Assembly: GCF_905220415.1 (NCBI RefSeq)
Contig: NC_059568.1
Span: 14,818,001-14,882,000 of the forward strand
From: Colias croceus
Taxonomy: Eukaryota > Arthropoda > Insecta > Lepidoptera > Pieridae
Direction of reading: 5' to 3'
Length of the DNA: 64,000 bases
The notes beneath the pieces were generated by a model. That model worked only from the letters and a program-made list of their open reading frames with translations, was not told where the DNA came from and searched no databases. Shown here piece by piece: positions 10,190-21,153 of this stretch. Position 1 is the stretch's first letter. Each line of letters starts with the position of its first letter. Position numbers and translations under genes: made by a program.

Positions 10190-10311
10190 ATCATTACTTT
10201 TTGTACAGAAAATTACTCTGCAAATTTGATTTACTTTATGAATATAATACTTTTTATATACGATTTTTTTATTTTTTCTTGCGGTTTCTTTGTATGGTTT
10301 GTTTAGTATTA

Positions 10312-10494
10312 TCCTTACTAATATTAAAAATGCGAAAGTAACTCTGTCTGTCTGTCTGTTACTCAATCACGCCTAAACTACTGACCCAATTTGCATGAAA
10401 TTTGGTATGGAGATATTTTGATACCCGAGAAAGGACATAGGCTACTTTTTATTGCGAAATATGTACCACGGGCGTAGCCGGGGCGGACCGCTAG
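10312..10494 (+). mobile_element. Non-autonomous Helitron-like element
   Basis: It starts TCCTTACTAATATTAAAAATG and has (CTGT)n at about 10345, GAAATTTGGTATGGAGATAT and a 3' end GCCGGGGCGGACCGCTAG. It lacks terminal inverted repeats. Length and ends match the copy at 30767-30949. Confidence 0.85.
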
Positions 10495-10511
10495 TTTTCT
10501 ATATTTTCTTA

Positions 10512-10682
10512 TCTCTAATATATAAAAATCAATGCCACTTTTCGTTGTAATTCCATAACTCGAGAACGGCTGAACCGATTTCGATAATTCTTTTTTTATT
10601 ATATTCCTTGAAGTACGAGGATGGTTCTTATGTAGAGAAAACGTTAATATGTACCACGGGCGAAGCCGGGGCGGACCGCTAG
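10512..10682 (+). mobile_element. Second Helitron-like subfamily
   Basis: It shares the 3' hairpin and CTAG with its neighbour at 10312 but has a different body: TCTCTAATATATAAAAATC at the start, then AACTCGAGAACGGCTGAACC. Related copies lie at 52336-52512 and 57882-58063. The swap of bodies with a shared 3' end is usual for Helitron families. Confidence 0.8.
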
Positions 10683-12517
10683 TATGTTATGAATGTCAGC
10701 GCACATTGCCCCGTCATTATCTGCAATTTTTTAAAATCGTTTTCTGTTTAAAAGATTACATGATTTTCCAAACATCCAGCGTGAATTTGTACACACACTA
10801 TTACCAAGATGCAAAGATCGTTGTAGAAGAATCGTCGCCTTACTCCATGACGTTACGGTATTGCCATGACGCGATCTTAAAATTTTACTCTAAACGCGCC
10901 TAAAGATGTTTCACTCATATTAATATTACGCAAATTAAATCATTTCGACCTTGGACGAAGCCTTCTTAGTTCTTCCATTACACCATTTATGGTAATTATT
11001 TTTGCATGCTTGTATTGGCTGAACATGTTTGTGCTTTATTAATATAATTGTATCACCATTGAATACCATGTTTAAATCAAAATAAAGATTTTATTTATTT
11101 ATTTATTTATTCACATTGAAATTAAAACTAAACTAAACACTCATAAATAAAGAATAAATAAATGTGAATATGTAAAATTATATATTATTTTTAACTGTAT
11201 GAGCAATATTTTTATTACAATTTTCTTTTATTTTACGTTTAATAACAGTTTTGAATAAATAAATCATGCAATCGAAGTAATCCGCCCTAGCGATACTAGC
11301 GCGAGTGAGTGTGATGTCAGAGGCGCTTCGAATCTACAGATGTTTCGTCCTAAAATATGTAAACTTCAATAATCTATATCTCAGTCATTTATTGATGGAT
11401 TTCAAAATTTTTTTCGGCCACTGATTAGTTTTGATCTATTTTTTAAGACTAGTAAGGTGAATATACTATTTTCTATTTTTTTAAACTTTTCCATTTTTCC
11501 ATACAAACAAAATTAATGTCATTGAAAAAAAAATTAAATACAAATAAATTCAGTATTTTCTGATTTTTTCCTTTGTATACTCACTATTACCTAGCTGATT
11601 ACAAAATTTGAACTTTCTAGGTCATCTGGAAGTGGGTTAGGTTTTGTATATGTCTATAAGTCAGTCAGTCTTAAAAATTGCGATTTTTGGATATTAATAT
11701 CTACGCAACTGTTTAATCTGTATTTATGAAATTTAAGGTTCTTGTTTATCTTGAGGTCCTCTTGATATGCACCAAATTTGGTTCATTTAACTTAAATAGT
11801 TTTCGAGTTATAAGGGGGTGAAAAGTGGCTCGAAATGGTTCGTGTAAATATACACACGGCTGCTGCTCGCCAGTTCTCTTCGCTTGAACTCGGCTTGACA
11901 CGCTGCCGCGTGTCTAGATAATAAAAGTATATCTGTAATGTTTCATAATTCATAGGTACCTATTTCTTACAATAATATAATCATAAGGTTTAGTTAATTT
12001 TTGGAATTCATGGTGTTTCAGCTTTGATCTTATATCGCGCGATATAATCTGACGTAAGCACAAAGCCAGTTTCACTTGGCCAGCGGCCAGACAGACGGAT
12101 TTTATTATCATAAATTGAATTAGTCTTGATATTAATGCTTTAAACTTTTCATAACATTATTTGGGGAAAGAGAAAGATGTGTAAATCGAACAGCCATCAT
12201 TATATCCAACGATTGATGAAAATTACTAAACCTAATTGAGTATAATAGCTTGAAATCATTTCAATATCTACATTCTACATATCATTCTGCATTCATCTGG
12301 TATAAAATGCTAGTAGAGGTACTATAAAATATTAGGATGGATAAATATTTCCAAAATCACTACAGATTATGACGAAAAGTTAAATTTCTAGTTCACTCAG
12401 ATAGTTTTACTCAAAAGCACTGCGGAAAGCTCTCTTTACTTATGGCAATGTCCTGAACTCATGAAAGACAGCTCTAATAGGTGCATCCTATCCCGAAAAA
12501 GACGATCGCGCGGACTC
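10683..12517. other. AT-rich non-coding stretch with repeat debris
   Basis: No gene is supported. It has a TTTA microsatellite at about 11091-11112 preceded by AATAAAG, which may be a retroelement 3' end. A segment at about 11640-11930, ending in GTGTCTAG, has the feel of another Helitron-like 3' end. Confidence 0.4.
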
Positions 12518-12610
12518 GTCGCTTTATCGACCAAACACTTAAAGAAGTTTTTGGTCGATAAAGCGACCTTTAATGCTTTTCATGTCGATAATGCTTTTAT
12601 GAAAAGCATT
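12518..12610. repeat. Two consecutive hairpins
   Basis: GTCGCTTTATCGACCAA (12518-12534) pairs perfectly with 12551-12567. AATGCTTTTCAT (12572-12583) pairs perfectly with 12599-12610. The stems are 17 and 12 bp. The segment TCGATAA/TCGATAAT is shared by both, which suggests local duplication. Confidence 0.8.
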
Positions 12611-13344
12611 ATCATTTGCAAGTTGCCGAAATACCTGGAGGAGAACCATCTTGTATGTAACAGTATGATCAGAAGAGTTTCCGTCATGAACCATCAGCTG
12701 TTGACCTTCAGTTATATTCAAGGCATCGGTTTGCGGCGGTGGTTGGGAGAGGTATAGCTTTGGCGGTTAGTTTGTACATAGAAAAACCTTTGATCGGATC
12801 CGGCATAATATGCTTTTTTAGAAGCTACATTTCTTCTTCCTCCGTTCTCTGTACTGTGGTCACGCTGTTCTTTTTAACCCAGAGAAGCGAAGTTAGTAAT
12901 AACCAAAGTACTGTGTTCTTGTTTTTAGCGTCAAATTCTTAAACCTAAGATCCCTTAAGTTTCGATTTAGCTCACGGCTGTAGTTTAATTAGTTGTTACT
13001 CGCTCGAAGCGGAGTTTAAGCGGATTTCGTACAAACTTTGTACACAATTGCTTTAAACTTCTAAGAAACGTCTTGTTTTTGATCTGGCAACGGCAGTTTG
13101 TCCTCAATCTAGAATGTTCTTTTTGTTGTTCATAGGATTGGTTACGATGATGATTCTTGTTGCTATTAGGCCCTGAAGATGGAGACTTGGAGTTCTAGTC
13201 AAAGTAGGGCAGTAATCTCAGCTAATACTGATATTAAGGTTTACTAATTTTGCATTTTCATGGAGATCTAGTTCTAAAATAAATTAAGAAACAGCACGCC
13301 CTAGTTTTGTGGTAGTATTTTGTCTCATCCAAACACTGGCTGCT
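12611..13344. other. Non-coding spacer
   Basis: I see no gene, RNA or clear repeat here. Confidence 0.45.
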
Positions 13345-13930
13345 GTGATGATAATAGCGCCATCTATGGCACTGATATTATAGCACTGCTTTGGTCCCTA
13401 TCTTTATAATGATTCATTTATTTAATCGTAGATGCCGCTAACACTTTTATACGAAATTATATTTTAATCTATCTTTCTATAAAACATGAAAACAAATAGG
13501 TAAACAACTACAAAAGATGACGCACTCACTTATCACGAAGTTTCGGAAACCGCTGAATGAATAAAGGTGAACTTTCGTAGAGAATAATTACTAGACGCAC
13601 ATAGGGCTGCAGTTCGTCATATACGTCTTTTTGTATTACAAATTTAAAATCTGGCAATAATGTAGTAACAAGTTAATTTTTTAAGCTGTTACCTGCGACG
13701 TTGCCTTAGAAAATTAAAAAGCTGATGAAGATAAAATAATCTTACAAACTAATTTATATGAGGCCAATATAGGCGTAGGGTCCAAATCCTAGCCTTGATA
13801 AAACCCGCTATAAGTATTTTTTCCTGAGCACCCTTAAACGAACGTGTGGGCCACTGGTTATATCCTGCTTAAGTCTAGTGATGAAAGAAATTTTTGAGGA
13901 ACTTGTACAGTTTTATGTAGGTACAAGTCC
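13345..13930 (+). mobile_element. Coding-free derivative of the Jockey LINE
   Basis: Segments at about 13360-13450 (AGCGCCATCTATGGC, ATTTAATCGTAGATG) resemble the leader of the full LINE at 30990-31090. A segment at 13715-13780 (AGCTGATGAAGATAAAATAA, TTATATGAGGC) resembles 31150-31200 and 24515-24565. A segment at about 13886-13930 (TTTTTGAGGAACTTGTACAG) resembles the LINE 3' UTR at 36399-36420. No ORF lies between them. It therefore looks like a leader joined to a 3' end, either an internal-deletion product or a SINE-like parasite of the LINE. Confidence 0.55.
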
Positions 13931-14240
13931 AGAAATTAGTAAAACTGCATCTTCTTTATAACTCGAGAACGGCTCGACCAATTCGGCTAATTTTGTTTTA
14001 ACGTTTTTGTTAAAGCACAAGAAAGGTTTTCATGGAGAAAAATCACGGAAAAGGAGGTAGGGCAGAACAACGTCTACCGAGACAGCTAATATCATATATA
14101 AACTAAGAATGAATATTGGTTTGTAGAACGAGAGGACTAAACGTGGGTTGGAATTAATCCTTTTCACATATTAAAATTCTAGCCATGCGACTAAATGACT
14201 AGGTGACCCACTAAAATAGATGCAATAATATCAAGATATC
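13931..14240. other. Helitron-like debris
   Basis: AACTCGAGAACGGCTCGACC near 13962 is the body of the subfamily seen at 10512-10682, but neither end is clear. Confidence 0.45.
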
Positions 14241-14336
14241 GTTTGGTATCGATCCAGTAACACCCCCTGCTATTTATTTTTTCAATATTTTCAATGTACA
14301 GAATTGACCCTTCTACAGATTTATTATATGTATAGA
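14241..14336 (-). mobile_element. 5' end fragment of a Helitron-like element
   Basis: This segment is identical over about 100 bp to the terminal part of the long copy at 51766-52237. Read on the minus strand it begins TCTATACATATAATAAATC, a TC start. The rest of the element is missing. Confidence 0.75.
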
Positions 14337-14432
14337 TTTTGCGGAATGGCGAGAACTTATAAATAATTTACATTACATGAGCGCTGGAGAAATTTTTGAT
14401 CGAATACCCGTCTGAATAAATAAGACAATATA

Positions 14433-14989
14433 CAGGGTGTAATCGTTAAGTGTGCATAGGCGATTATTCCGTATCTATCGCAGATATCAAAAAACTTTAA
14501 ACTGATATCAAAAGCCTTTTACCTAATGAGTAAAATGACAATAATAACTTTTTAAAAATAACACGGGAAATATCCACAAAAGTTACATTAAACACTCCTA
14601 TACATTGAATTTTCCATACATTTTGTGTTCAAAGCAAATGTTCGAAGTGACGTCTTCGTTTTGGAATACATACCATAGCCACATACATACCACATCAAGC
14701 TCTATTTGCAGTTTCTAAATGAATTTTTATTCAAATTTGCGAAGGAATTTAAGCTCAAATTCAAGAAAGAACCAAAATTTTTCATATTACATGTTTAGGA
14801 TAGTCATATCTCATACTAAATGTATGGGAGTGTTTGGTGTAAAATTTTTGGATATTTCCCGATTTTTTTTAAAGTTATTATTGTCATTTTACTCATTAAG
14901 TAAAGGGCTTTCAATATCAGTTTAAAGTTTTTTTATATCTGCAATAATTACGGTATAATCGCCTGTGCACACTTAACGATTACACCCTG
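14433..14989. mobile_element. MITE with about 200-bp terminal inverted repeats
   Basis: It begins CAGGGTGTAATCGTTAAGTG and ends with the complement, flanked by TA on both sides. The arms (about 14433-14630 and 14800-14989) stay alignable inward for about 200 bp with moderate divergence. No transposase is present. A shorter relative lies at 63618-63907. The superfamily is not certain; a TA duplication fits Tc1/mariner-like machinery. Confidence 0.85.
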
Positions 14990-15759
14990 TATAATTGCAT
15001 TATCAAAAGGGATTGTAATTGCACGCCACACAAGGCGAGCGTGTGGGTGTGTTCTACTCGAAAGACCGCGTTGTTCACAAGATAAAATTGTTGAAATACT
15101 CGAAATTAGATGAGAAAGTCATTAAAAAATTTACCTTATTAAAACTAGGAACGTGAATTGTGACTACAGACTGGTCTTTAACTTTTATGTGGTAGATAAT
15201 GAAAAATTAAAAAAATAAATCAACGCTATCCGATGTTTGTTCCATCCAGTTCCATCGATAAAGAAAAAATTAGACAATCTGATGAGTTGATTCTATTTTT
15301 AAACGTGTCCATTTATCCTGAATAGCCTAATTGCTTGGTGTTATAAAACTTTTTTTATTTCCCGCTTTTTAATTGAATTTACATTTCTTCTACTTTTTTT
15401 ATCTTTCGGTTTCCTGTTTATAGTATATAGAACGTGTGAGGCGTGCACTTTTTGGATTTGCCAAATTTTTTTTTTTCAAATCCTACTAGTCCTACTAATA
15501 TTATAAATCGCCGTCCCCGGAGAATAAAATGATAACTGCAAAAACACAACTTTTCAGGAAAAGTAAAAACCCATAATTGACTAAAATTTGCCAGTGGTAG
15601 CTAATTTTTTAACCTTTGTTTCAAAATAATTTAAATAACTTTAATAGAAGACAATTAAAATTTTAAAAGTAGCATTTGACTGATTTCTTAATTTACTAAT
15701 ACACACTTGTAAGATACTGATAAGATAAGCATTTATGGATTATATCTAATGAACTTTCT
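14990..15759. other. Non-coding spacer
   Basis: No gene is seen. A truncated Helitron-like 5' start (TCCTACTAGTCCTACTAATA) lies at about 15480. Confidence 0.5.
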
Positions 15760-15872
15760 GTTATGTATGTAATGTAATAAAATATCATGTAGGTACGTAG
15801 GCTGAAATAAATTAAAAATCAATTTGCATTCATCTGGCGTGTTTCATTGACGTCCCTGCCATATTTATCACT
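15760..15872 (+). repeat. Candidate 5' LTR remnant of the gypsy element
   Basis: About 110 bp from GTTATGTATGTAATG to CATATTTATCAC match 23285-23393, which lies beyond the pol remnants in the same orientation. Similarity stops upstream of 15760, so the full LTR borders are not defined. Position on both sides of gag-pol is the main argument. Confidence 0.6.
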
Positions 15873-15920
15873 AGCTTTCCACCCGCAGCTTCGCCAGCGC
15901 AGTCAAAGAAAAACCCGCCC
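15873..15920 (-). mobile_element. Helitron-like 3' end fragment
   Basis: TAGCTTTCCACCCGCAGC and GTCAAAGAAAAACCCGCC are the terminal part of a Lep1-type element. It lies at the junction between the LTR-like repeat and gag. Confidence 0.65.
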
Positions 15921-15949
15921 GACAAAGAATTTAGCGTCAAGGGGAGAGT

Positions 15950-16438
15950 GTGAGAGAATATTTGCAAGCGCTAAAACATCTCGCTAAAACTTGCAACTTC
16001 GGTTTATGTTTGGAGAAAAATTTACACGATCAGTTCGTTTCAGGTCTGTGCAATGAAGACATGAGATCAAAAATATTTGCGGAAAAGAGTATTAACTACA
16101 AGAGAGCGGTGGAGTTGGGTTTGGCTTTGGAGGCGGCGGAACGGCAGGCGGCGACGACAGCGTGCGCACCGGGCGCGCTGGCGGGCCGCTCCGCGCCGCT
16201 CGCGGACGACGGCCTTCATCGCATCGCAGGCGCGGGGCCGCACGGCGTCGGCGCTGGGTCGAGCCGGGCCGCTCGCGCGCTCACCGGTCAGCGGATATAT
16301 GCGCGCTGTGGTAAATCGGGTCGTGCCGAGGGCAAGTGTCGGTTTAAAAATTATAATTGTGACGTGTGCGGTCAAAGAGGTCATTTAAAAGCAGTTTGTA
16401 AAAAAAGTGAATCGGTTTTAAACGGTAAGAGTAGTTAA
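15950..16438 (+). pseudogene. Gag fragment of a Ty3/gypsy retrotransposon
   Basis: The 162-residue frame contains a retrotransposon Gag segment (NLHDQFVSGLCNEDMRSKIF, then AVELGLALEAAE). Two zinc knuckles follow. The second is intact (CDVCGQRGHLKAVC). The first is damaged: its first cysteine is lost and its histidine reads R. The start is only a GTG and the N-terminal capsid part is missing. A GC-rich linker at about 16140-16300 differs from its surroundings. Protease should follow but is cut off by the TIR element at 16485. Confidence 0.8.
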
Positions 16439-16916
16439 TTAATAGTTGCGGAGACAAAGTTGGTCGTGCGCGCTAGCTCTTAAATCCGTACATGGCGTGA
16501 ATAGGTTGACAAGTCGAAAATGCATACTTTACAGGGCAGCCTTTTGAAGTTTACTTTTTTATTGGTAAATCCATTTTTTTTGTATTTTTGTTTTTTTTCA
16601 TTGCATTATATTTTATAAGAATCGACGTTTCAGATTATTACATAGAATTTAATTATTTTGATTTTTATCATAACAAAAACAGACATATCAAGTCGTTCAC
16701 CGACGACTTGTCAATGTATTCACCGTCGCAAAAATCGGTTGTATCGCGCTTTCTTCGGAAATATCTCATTTCCTATGGGTTTTTTGCTATTCGTATTTAT
16801 TATCAATATTGTAGAATAGAAAATTCTCTACAAATTTTGTTTGAAAAATTTTTTTATACGGTGAACCGTTTTTGAGATAGAGGGCGGAGAGCGCGCGGTC
16901 ACAGCATCATTTCAGG

Positions 16917-17208
16917 TCAACCGGTGCCTCCGGTCGAAAATGCAATTTTCTGCAACTGCAAGAGTGGTTGTGGTTCGCGATGCGGATGCAGGAAAGCGGG
17001 CTTGCAATGCTCTTTAGCTTGTGGCCAATGTAATGGGCAAGCTTGTCTCAATGCTCTACCATATCAGAGCGACATTAACCAAGATGGAACCTTTGACTCC
17101 GAAATCATGGAAGAACTTGAGGCAAATGTCGTTGAAGACGATAATGAAGACCAGTTTGAAATTTACCAGCAGCCAGAAGATGACGATGAAGAGGAAGAAG
17201 ATAATTAA
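16917..17208 (+). CDS. Cysteine-rich (CXC-like) terminal exon of a transposon protein
   Basis: The frame encodes CNCKSGCGSRCGCRKAGLQC followed by SLACGQC and an acidic tail ending in a run of D and E. The cysteine spacing resembles CXC/tesmin-type metal-binding motifs. I recall similar C-terminal tails in uncharacterised insect proteins linked to mobile elements. A TTTCAG acceptor directly precedes 16917, and the frame is open through it, so this is probably a last exon and the GTG at 16924 is not the real start. It overlaps the inner inverted arm by a few bases. No upstream exon is recognised. Confidence 0.5.
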
Positions 17209-17358
17209 AATTATAAATTGTAGTTTTTGTACCCTTTATTCCATTTTTTACTTTCAATAAAAATAAATGATATTTCTTAATAAAAAGATTAATTCGTAAT
17301 TTGTTTTTTTTTCATCATGTAAGAAGTTATTAATATTAATTAGGTTAAAATTCAAATA

Positions 17359-17925
17359 CAGGGTTACCGGGAAAGTCGTACAGAATATTGAAGGACGTTA
17401 TTATTCAGGTCATTTCTGATCGAATTGGTCCCATTTTAATCCCATCCAAATTTTGACTCGTCTTGGCTTACTTAACTGTTATTTTGTCAATGTTTGGCCT
17501 ATTTAATAGCAAGTGTTATACCTTTTTGAATAGCTAAAAAAACGTAAAAGTTTATAAAATTACTTGCAGGATAAGTGCCATACATTTTTTTTTATAAAAG
17601 GACTTCAAAATTATAAACAATTAGTGGAAATCCTTTAATTTCAACTGTTGTCGAGCAGTTTTATGAAGCTGTTAGTAAAAGGTTCAGTTTTTGTTGGTCA
17701 TTTTTATTAATTGGCATGTCTTCTAATTGAAAACATAAATAAACCGGGCCCTAGTAGCTCCAATCCAAAAAAAGTGATAGAAAAGCCAAAAGAAAAAGAT
17801 TTTTATGATATATCTTTAAAATTCAATATCTCCATAACGGTTAGGTTTCGGATACCATATTATGGGACCAATTCGATCAAAAATGACCTCCTTCAATATT
17901 CTGTACGACTTTCCCGGTAACCCTG
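17359..17925. mobile_element. MITE nested in the TIR element
   Basis: Ends CAGGGTTACCGGGAAAGTCG and its complement extend inward for about 80-90 bp with a 12-bp gap. Flanks read ATA and TAT, consistent with a TA duplication. There is no transposase. It shares the CAGGG start with the element at 14433 but not its body. Confidence 0.85.
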
Positions 17926-18879
17926 TATAAATTCCTATATTTTCATTAACAATTCTGCAATTAGGTACATGGGCAGGTAAGTGTTAAATAAATTAATACT
18001 GAATAAAAAGTGGATAAGTTAGGAAAAACATGATAAAATATAATATAATAGTTAAGAAAAATTGACAAATATTTATAATCATTGATAGTTCCGGTTGATC
18101 TGAAATGATGCTGTGACCGCGCGCTCTCCGCCCTCAAACTCGAAAACGGTTCATCGTATAAAAAAAATTTTCATACAAAATTTGTAGAGAATTTTCTATT
18201 CTACAATATTGAAAATAAATACAAATAGCAAAAAACCCATAGGAAATGAGATATTTCCAAAAAAACGATTTTTGTGACCTTGAAATTTAATACACACTTA
18301 CACCCTACCATATGTAGGTTTTGAGACAACTTTTAGGGTGTTAATATACAAGTATATATAGACGTACAGCTGGGTATCTCGAATTCTGAGGTGAACTTCC
18401 TAAAATGACTGCACTAATAGGTTTATTTGTCAGATAATATATCGCTCTATTGATGCGGTAATAAGTTGACAACTCGATTTGTACTACTGAACACGCAAAT
18501 ATGGGTAGCGTGATTAATTAAATATCTCGAGTTATTTTGTTAGTTTCATTAAATAAATGGCAGGCTTAACTTTACATATTCAGTTATTCAATTATTCATC
18601 AAATAAATTTTTGATATCTTCAGATGTCATATTATTACTCATTAGTAGAGAGTTGTTCAAAAATTCACAGGTTGGGTGTGTGCGTTAAAAGCGGACCTGT
18701 CGACTTAGTCATTTATTCACCATATAAAGCAAGTGATCCAGATGCCAATTTTCAATTAAAAAAAAATTCATACAAGTCGAGTTATCAACCTATTCACGCC
18801 TTGTACGGAAATTATATATAATTGAAAATGGTGGGCAGAATATGGATAAAACATTTTAAATTAGGAATTAGCGAGTTAT

Positions 18880-19001
18880 ATAACAGTCATGTGTGATAGC
18901 GAATCCATTGCAGTTTCTTTACGTAATGAATTTCCTGAAGTATTTGCAGACGGGTTAGGAACGTTTAAATCAAAATTTAAATTGTATCTAAACAGACTAA
19001 A
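18880..19001 (+). pseudogene. Gypsy pol fragment (start of reverse transcriptase)
   Basis: The frame around 18920-18985 reads LRNEFPEVFADGLGTFKSKF, a typical segment just before the RT domain of Ty3/gypsy elements. It breaks off at the Helitron-like insertion at 19002 and resumes at 19479. Confidence 0.75.
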
Positions 19002-19478
19002 TGACAAATGCGAAAGTAACTCTGTCTGTCTGTCTGTTACTCAATCACGCCTAAACTACTGAACCAATTTTCATGAAATTTGGTATGGAGATATTTTGAT
19101 ACCCGAGAAAGGACATAGGCTACTTTTTATCCCCGGAAATCCCACGGGAACGGGAACTATGGACAAAAATGCATTACCTACATTTGGAGGTGCCCAATTT
19201 TATAATAAGCTCACCAGTGATATAAAAACAGCTAAATCGATGTATGTATTTAAAAAGCGCCTAGCTGATCACATACTTAATGACCAATCACTTCTGGAAT
19301 AAAACAACTTACCTTTGGAATAGCTGTGCCCGGACGACTGTTTCATTATTTATTTACTTTGTTATGTTATTCTCATGTAATTAGATTTAAGTCTTTAAAT
19401 GAGAATAAATGATTCTATAAACCTAACTAAGCGGATTTTTCTTTGACTACGCGGGCGAAGCGGCGGGCGGAAACCTAG
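19002..19478 (+). mobile_element. Helitron-like element with a LINE fragment inside
   Basis: The element runs AAATGCGAAAG...GGGAACGGGAACTATG (to about 19159) and resumes GCGGATTTTTCTTTGAC at about 19432, ending CTAG at 19475-19478. It lies inside gypsy pol. The break holds a 3' LINE piece. Confidence 0.8.
19160..19431 (+). mobile_element. 5'-truncated LINE 3' end
   Basis: The open frame encodes FYNKLTSDIKTAKSMYVFKK, resembling the C-terminus of Jockey/CR1-type ORF2, with a stop at 19302 and an AT-rich tail containing GAATAAATG. AACTATG on the left and AACTAAG on the right may be the target duplication. Confidence 0.6.
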
Positions 19479-20912
19479 TACGCCTACATTTGTTATATCG
19501 CGTCCATTACCTATTGCGCTTCGTAAACCTGTTGAGCAAGAACTAGAAAAACTGCAACGGATGTGTCATTTATAAAGTTGAGAGATCGGACTATGGCACA
19601 CCGATTGTACGGTACGTACGATAAAAGCTTTATCTTCTAGTCGTTTGTAACGTTACGCCGTTAAGCTAACAGCTTATGATTTCGATATAGAATTTGTATC
19701 ACCAAAAATAATTGATTTGCTGATACTCTTTCACGCCTTGCGATTGCAATTTAAGAAGTGAAGAATGTAAGTTATCTTAATTTTGCACAAGATAATTTTC
19801 CGATTAATTTTAAGGATATTAAAATTGAAATGGCTAAAGATTATTTGCCAATCAAGATTTATGGGTTTATACTATAAGCGAATTCAATAAAATAGAATTA
19901 TGTTATTCTAATCGTAAAGAAAATCTGCATATAGACCAAGGCTGCATCGTTTGTGGTTATAGAATTATCGTTCCTAGGTCTTTAAGGGAAATCGTTTTAA
20001 AGGAAATTCATGATGGATATCCGGGTATAATTAAAATGAAACAGATTGCTCGTAATTATGTTTGGTGGTATAACATACATAGTGATATAGAATGCATGGC
20101 CCGTGAGTGTGCCGCTTGCCGCGAGACGCGGGCGGCGCCGCATGCTGCACCCGTGCACTCATGGCCCTGGCCGAGAGAGCCATGGTCGCGAATACATATA
20201 GATTTTTTGGGTCCCTTTAATCATGATTATTACTACTTAATTTTGATTGACGCTCATACAAAGTGGATAGAGATAGAAAAAGTTAGCACGACGTCCGCGC
20301 GTTTATTTACAACGAAATGGAATTAAACATACGCTAATCGCACCTTATAATCCCTCTAGTAACGGAGCCGCTGAAAATGCGGTGCGTTCTATAAAATCAG
20401 TACTTAAAAAAGCACAGGTAAATAGAATTAGCATTGCACTTACTCGGTTTTTATTTTCGTACAGAAATACGGAACAATGCACGACAGGAGTCGAACCTGC
20501 AGTGTCTTTGTTAGGGAGACGTTTGCGTGGGCGTCTTGATTTAATGAGACCCAATACGGTTGAACGAGTGCGCGCCGCTCAGATAGCGGAAGAGCAACGT
20601 CGACCAACGACTTTGCGAATTGCTAATGAAGGTGATCGAATATGTATGCGAGATTATTCAAAGAATAATAGTAAGTGGGTCGACGGGATTATCACTGATA
20701 GCCATGATGATCCTGTATCATATAAAGAGCAAACGAGCGATGGGCGGAAGCATAAGCGGCGTATCGATCAATTACTTACTAGAAAATCGTGTTTTTCCTT
20801 AAGTCAGGCTGTGTCGTCACCATCGGATGGTGAGAGTAATGAGAGGAAAGAGGGAGGAGGCAATAGTGTTGAGGATGAAGCGTGTAGTTTGAGCTCGCAA
20901 GGGCAGGTGTGA
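19479..20912 (+). pseudogene. Gypsy pol remnant: RT, RNase H and integrase
   Basis: TPTFVISRPLPIALRKPVEQ (from 19479) continues the RT. YGTPIV follows after a stop. Most of the RT catalytic core is deleted. KLTAYDFDIEFVSPKII (about 19665) is the RNase H end. Integrase then appears: an H2C2-type finger (CMARECAAC) and HIDFLGPF with the first catalytic Asp in 20036-20326. After a frameshift, HTLIAPYNPSSNGAAENAV and the C-terminal domain run to 20912. The core segment with the second Asp is missing between the two integrase pieces, so the element cannot integrate itself. Confidence 0.8.
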
Positions 20913-21153
20913 ATGATGTGGAGGGTGACGGGGAGCGGCGGGACCTGGCGCTTCACCAAAGTCCCCGGTGCATGAGCGTATCTACAGGAAAGCTGCGTTG
21001 CGCTGCATACGCAAACTTAAACGCATTGAAACTTTATGTAATATTATTATATTGTCAGTTACGTGTTATTGTGATATTTTTGGTGTGGGGTAAATATTAT
21101 TTTATGTAGTTTTTGGAAGTTCCTTTTTATATGTCATTACTATATATACAATA
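20913..21153. other. Gypsy 3' non-coding region
   Basis: A purine-rich run (about 20918-20942) could be a polypurine tract, and LTR sequence may follow. Borders cannot be fixed because of later insertions. Confidence 0.35.

Larger units (their letters stand above)
16485..18809. mobile_element. TIR DNA transposon with cysteine-rich ORF
   Basis: Outer ends TCCGTACATGGCGTGAATAG and the complement of its right end (18776-18809) form an inverted repeat of about 30 bp at roughly 90%. A second inverted pair lies inside: 16725-16923 and 18091-18278, about 190 bp each. Between the inner arms sit a cysteine-rich ORF (16917-17208), an AATAAA at about 17256 and an inserted MITE (17359-17925). It interrupts a gypsy gag-pol. 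No catalytic transposase core is seen, so it is a remnant or a non-autonomous form of an unassigned superfamily. Confidence 0.7.

Noticed and set aside
11091..11170. Inverted repeat around the TTTA microsatellite
   Set aside because: The complementarity comes mainly from low-complexity ATTTATTT runs.
12461..12757. 98-codon open frame
   Set aside because: It runs through two hairpins, is open on both strands and has no protein features.
16067..16388. Other frames overlapping the gag fragment
   Set aside because: The GC-rich linker keeps all frames open. Only the 15950-16438 frame carries Gag and zinc-knuckle motifs.
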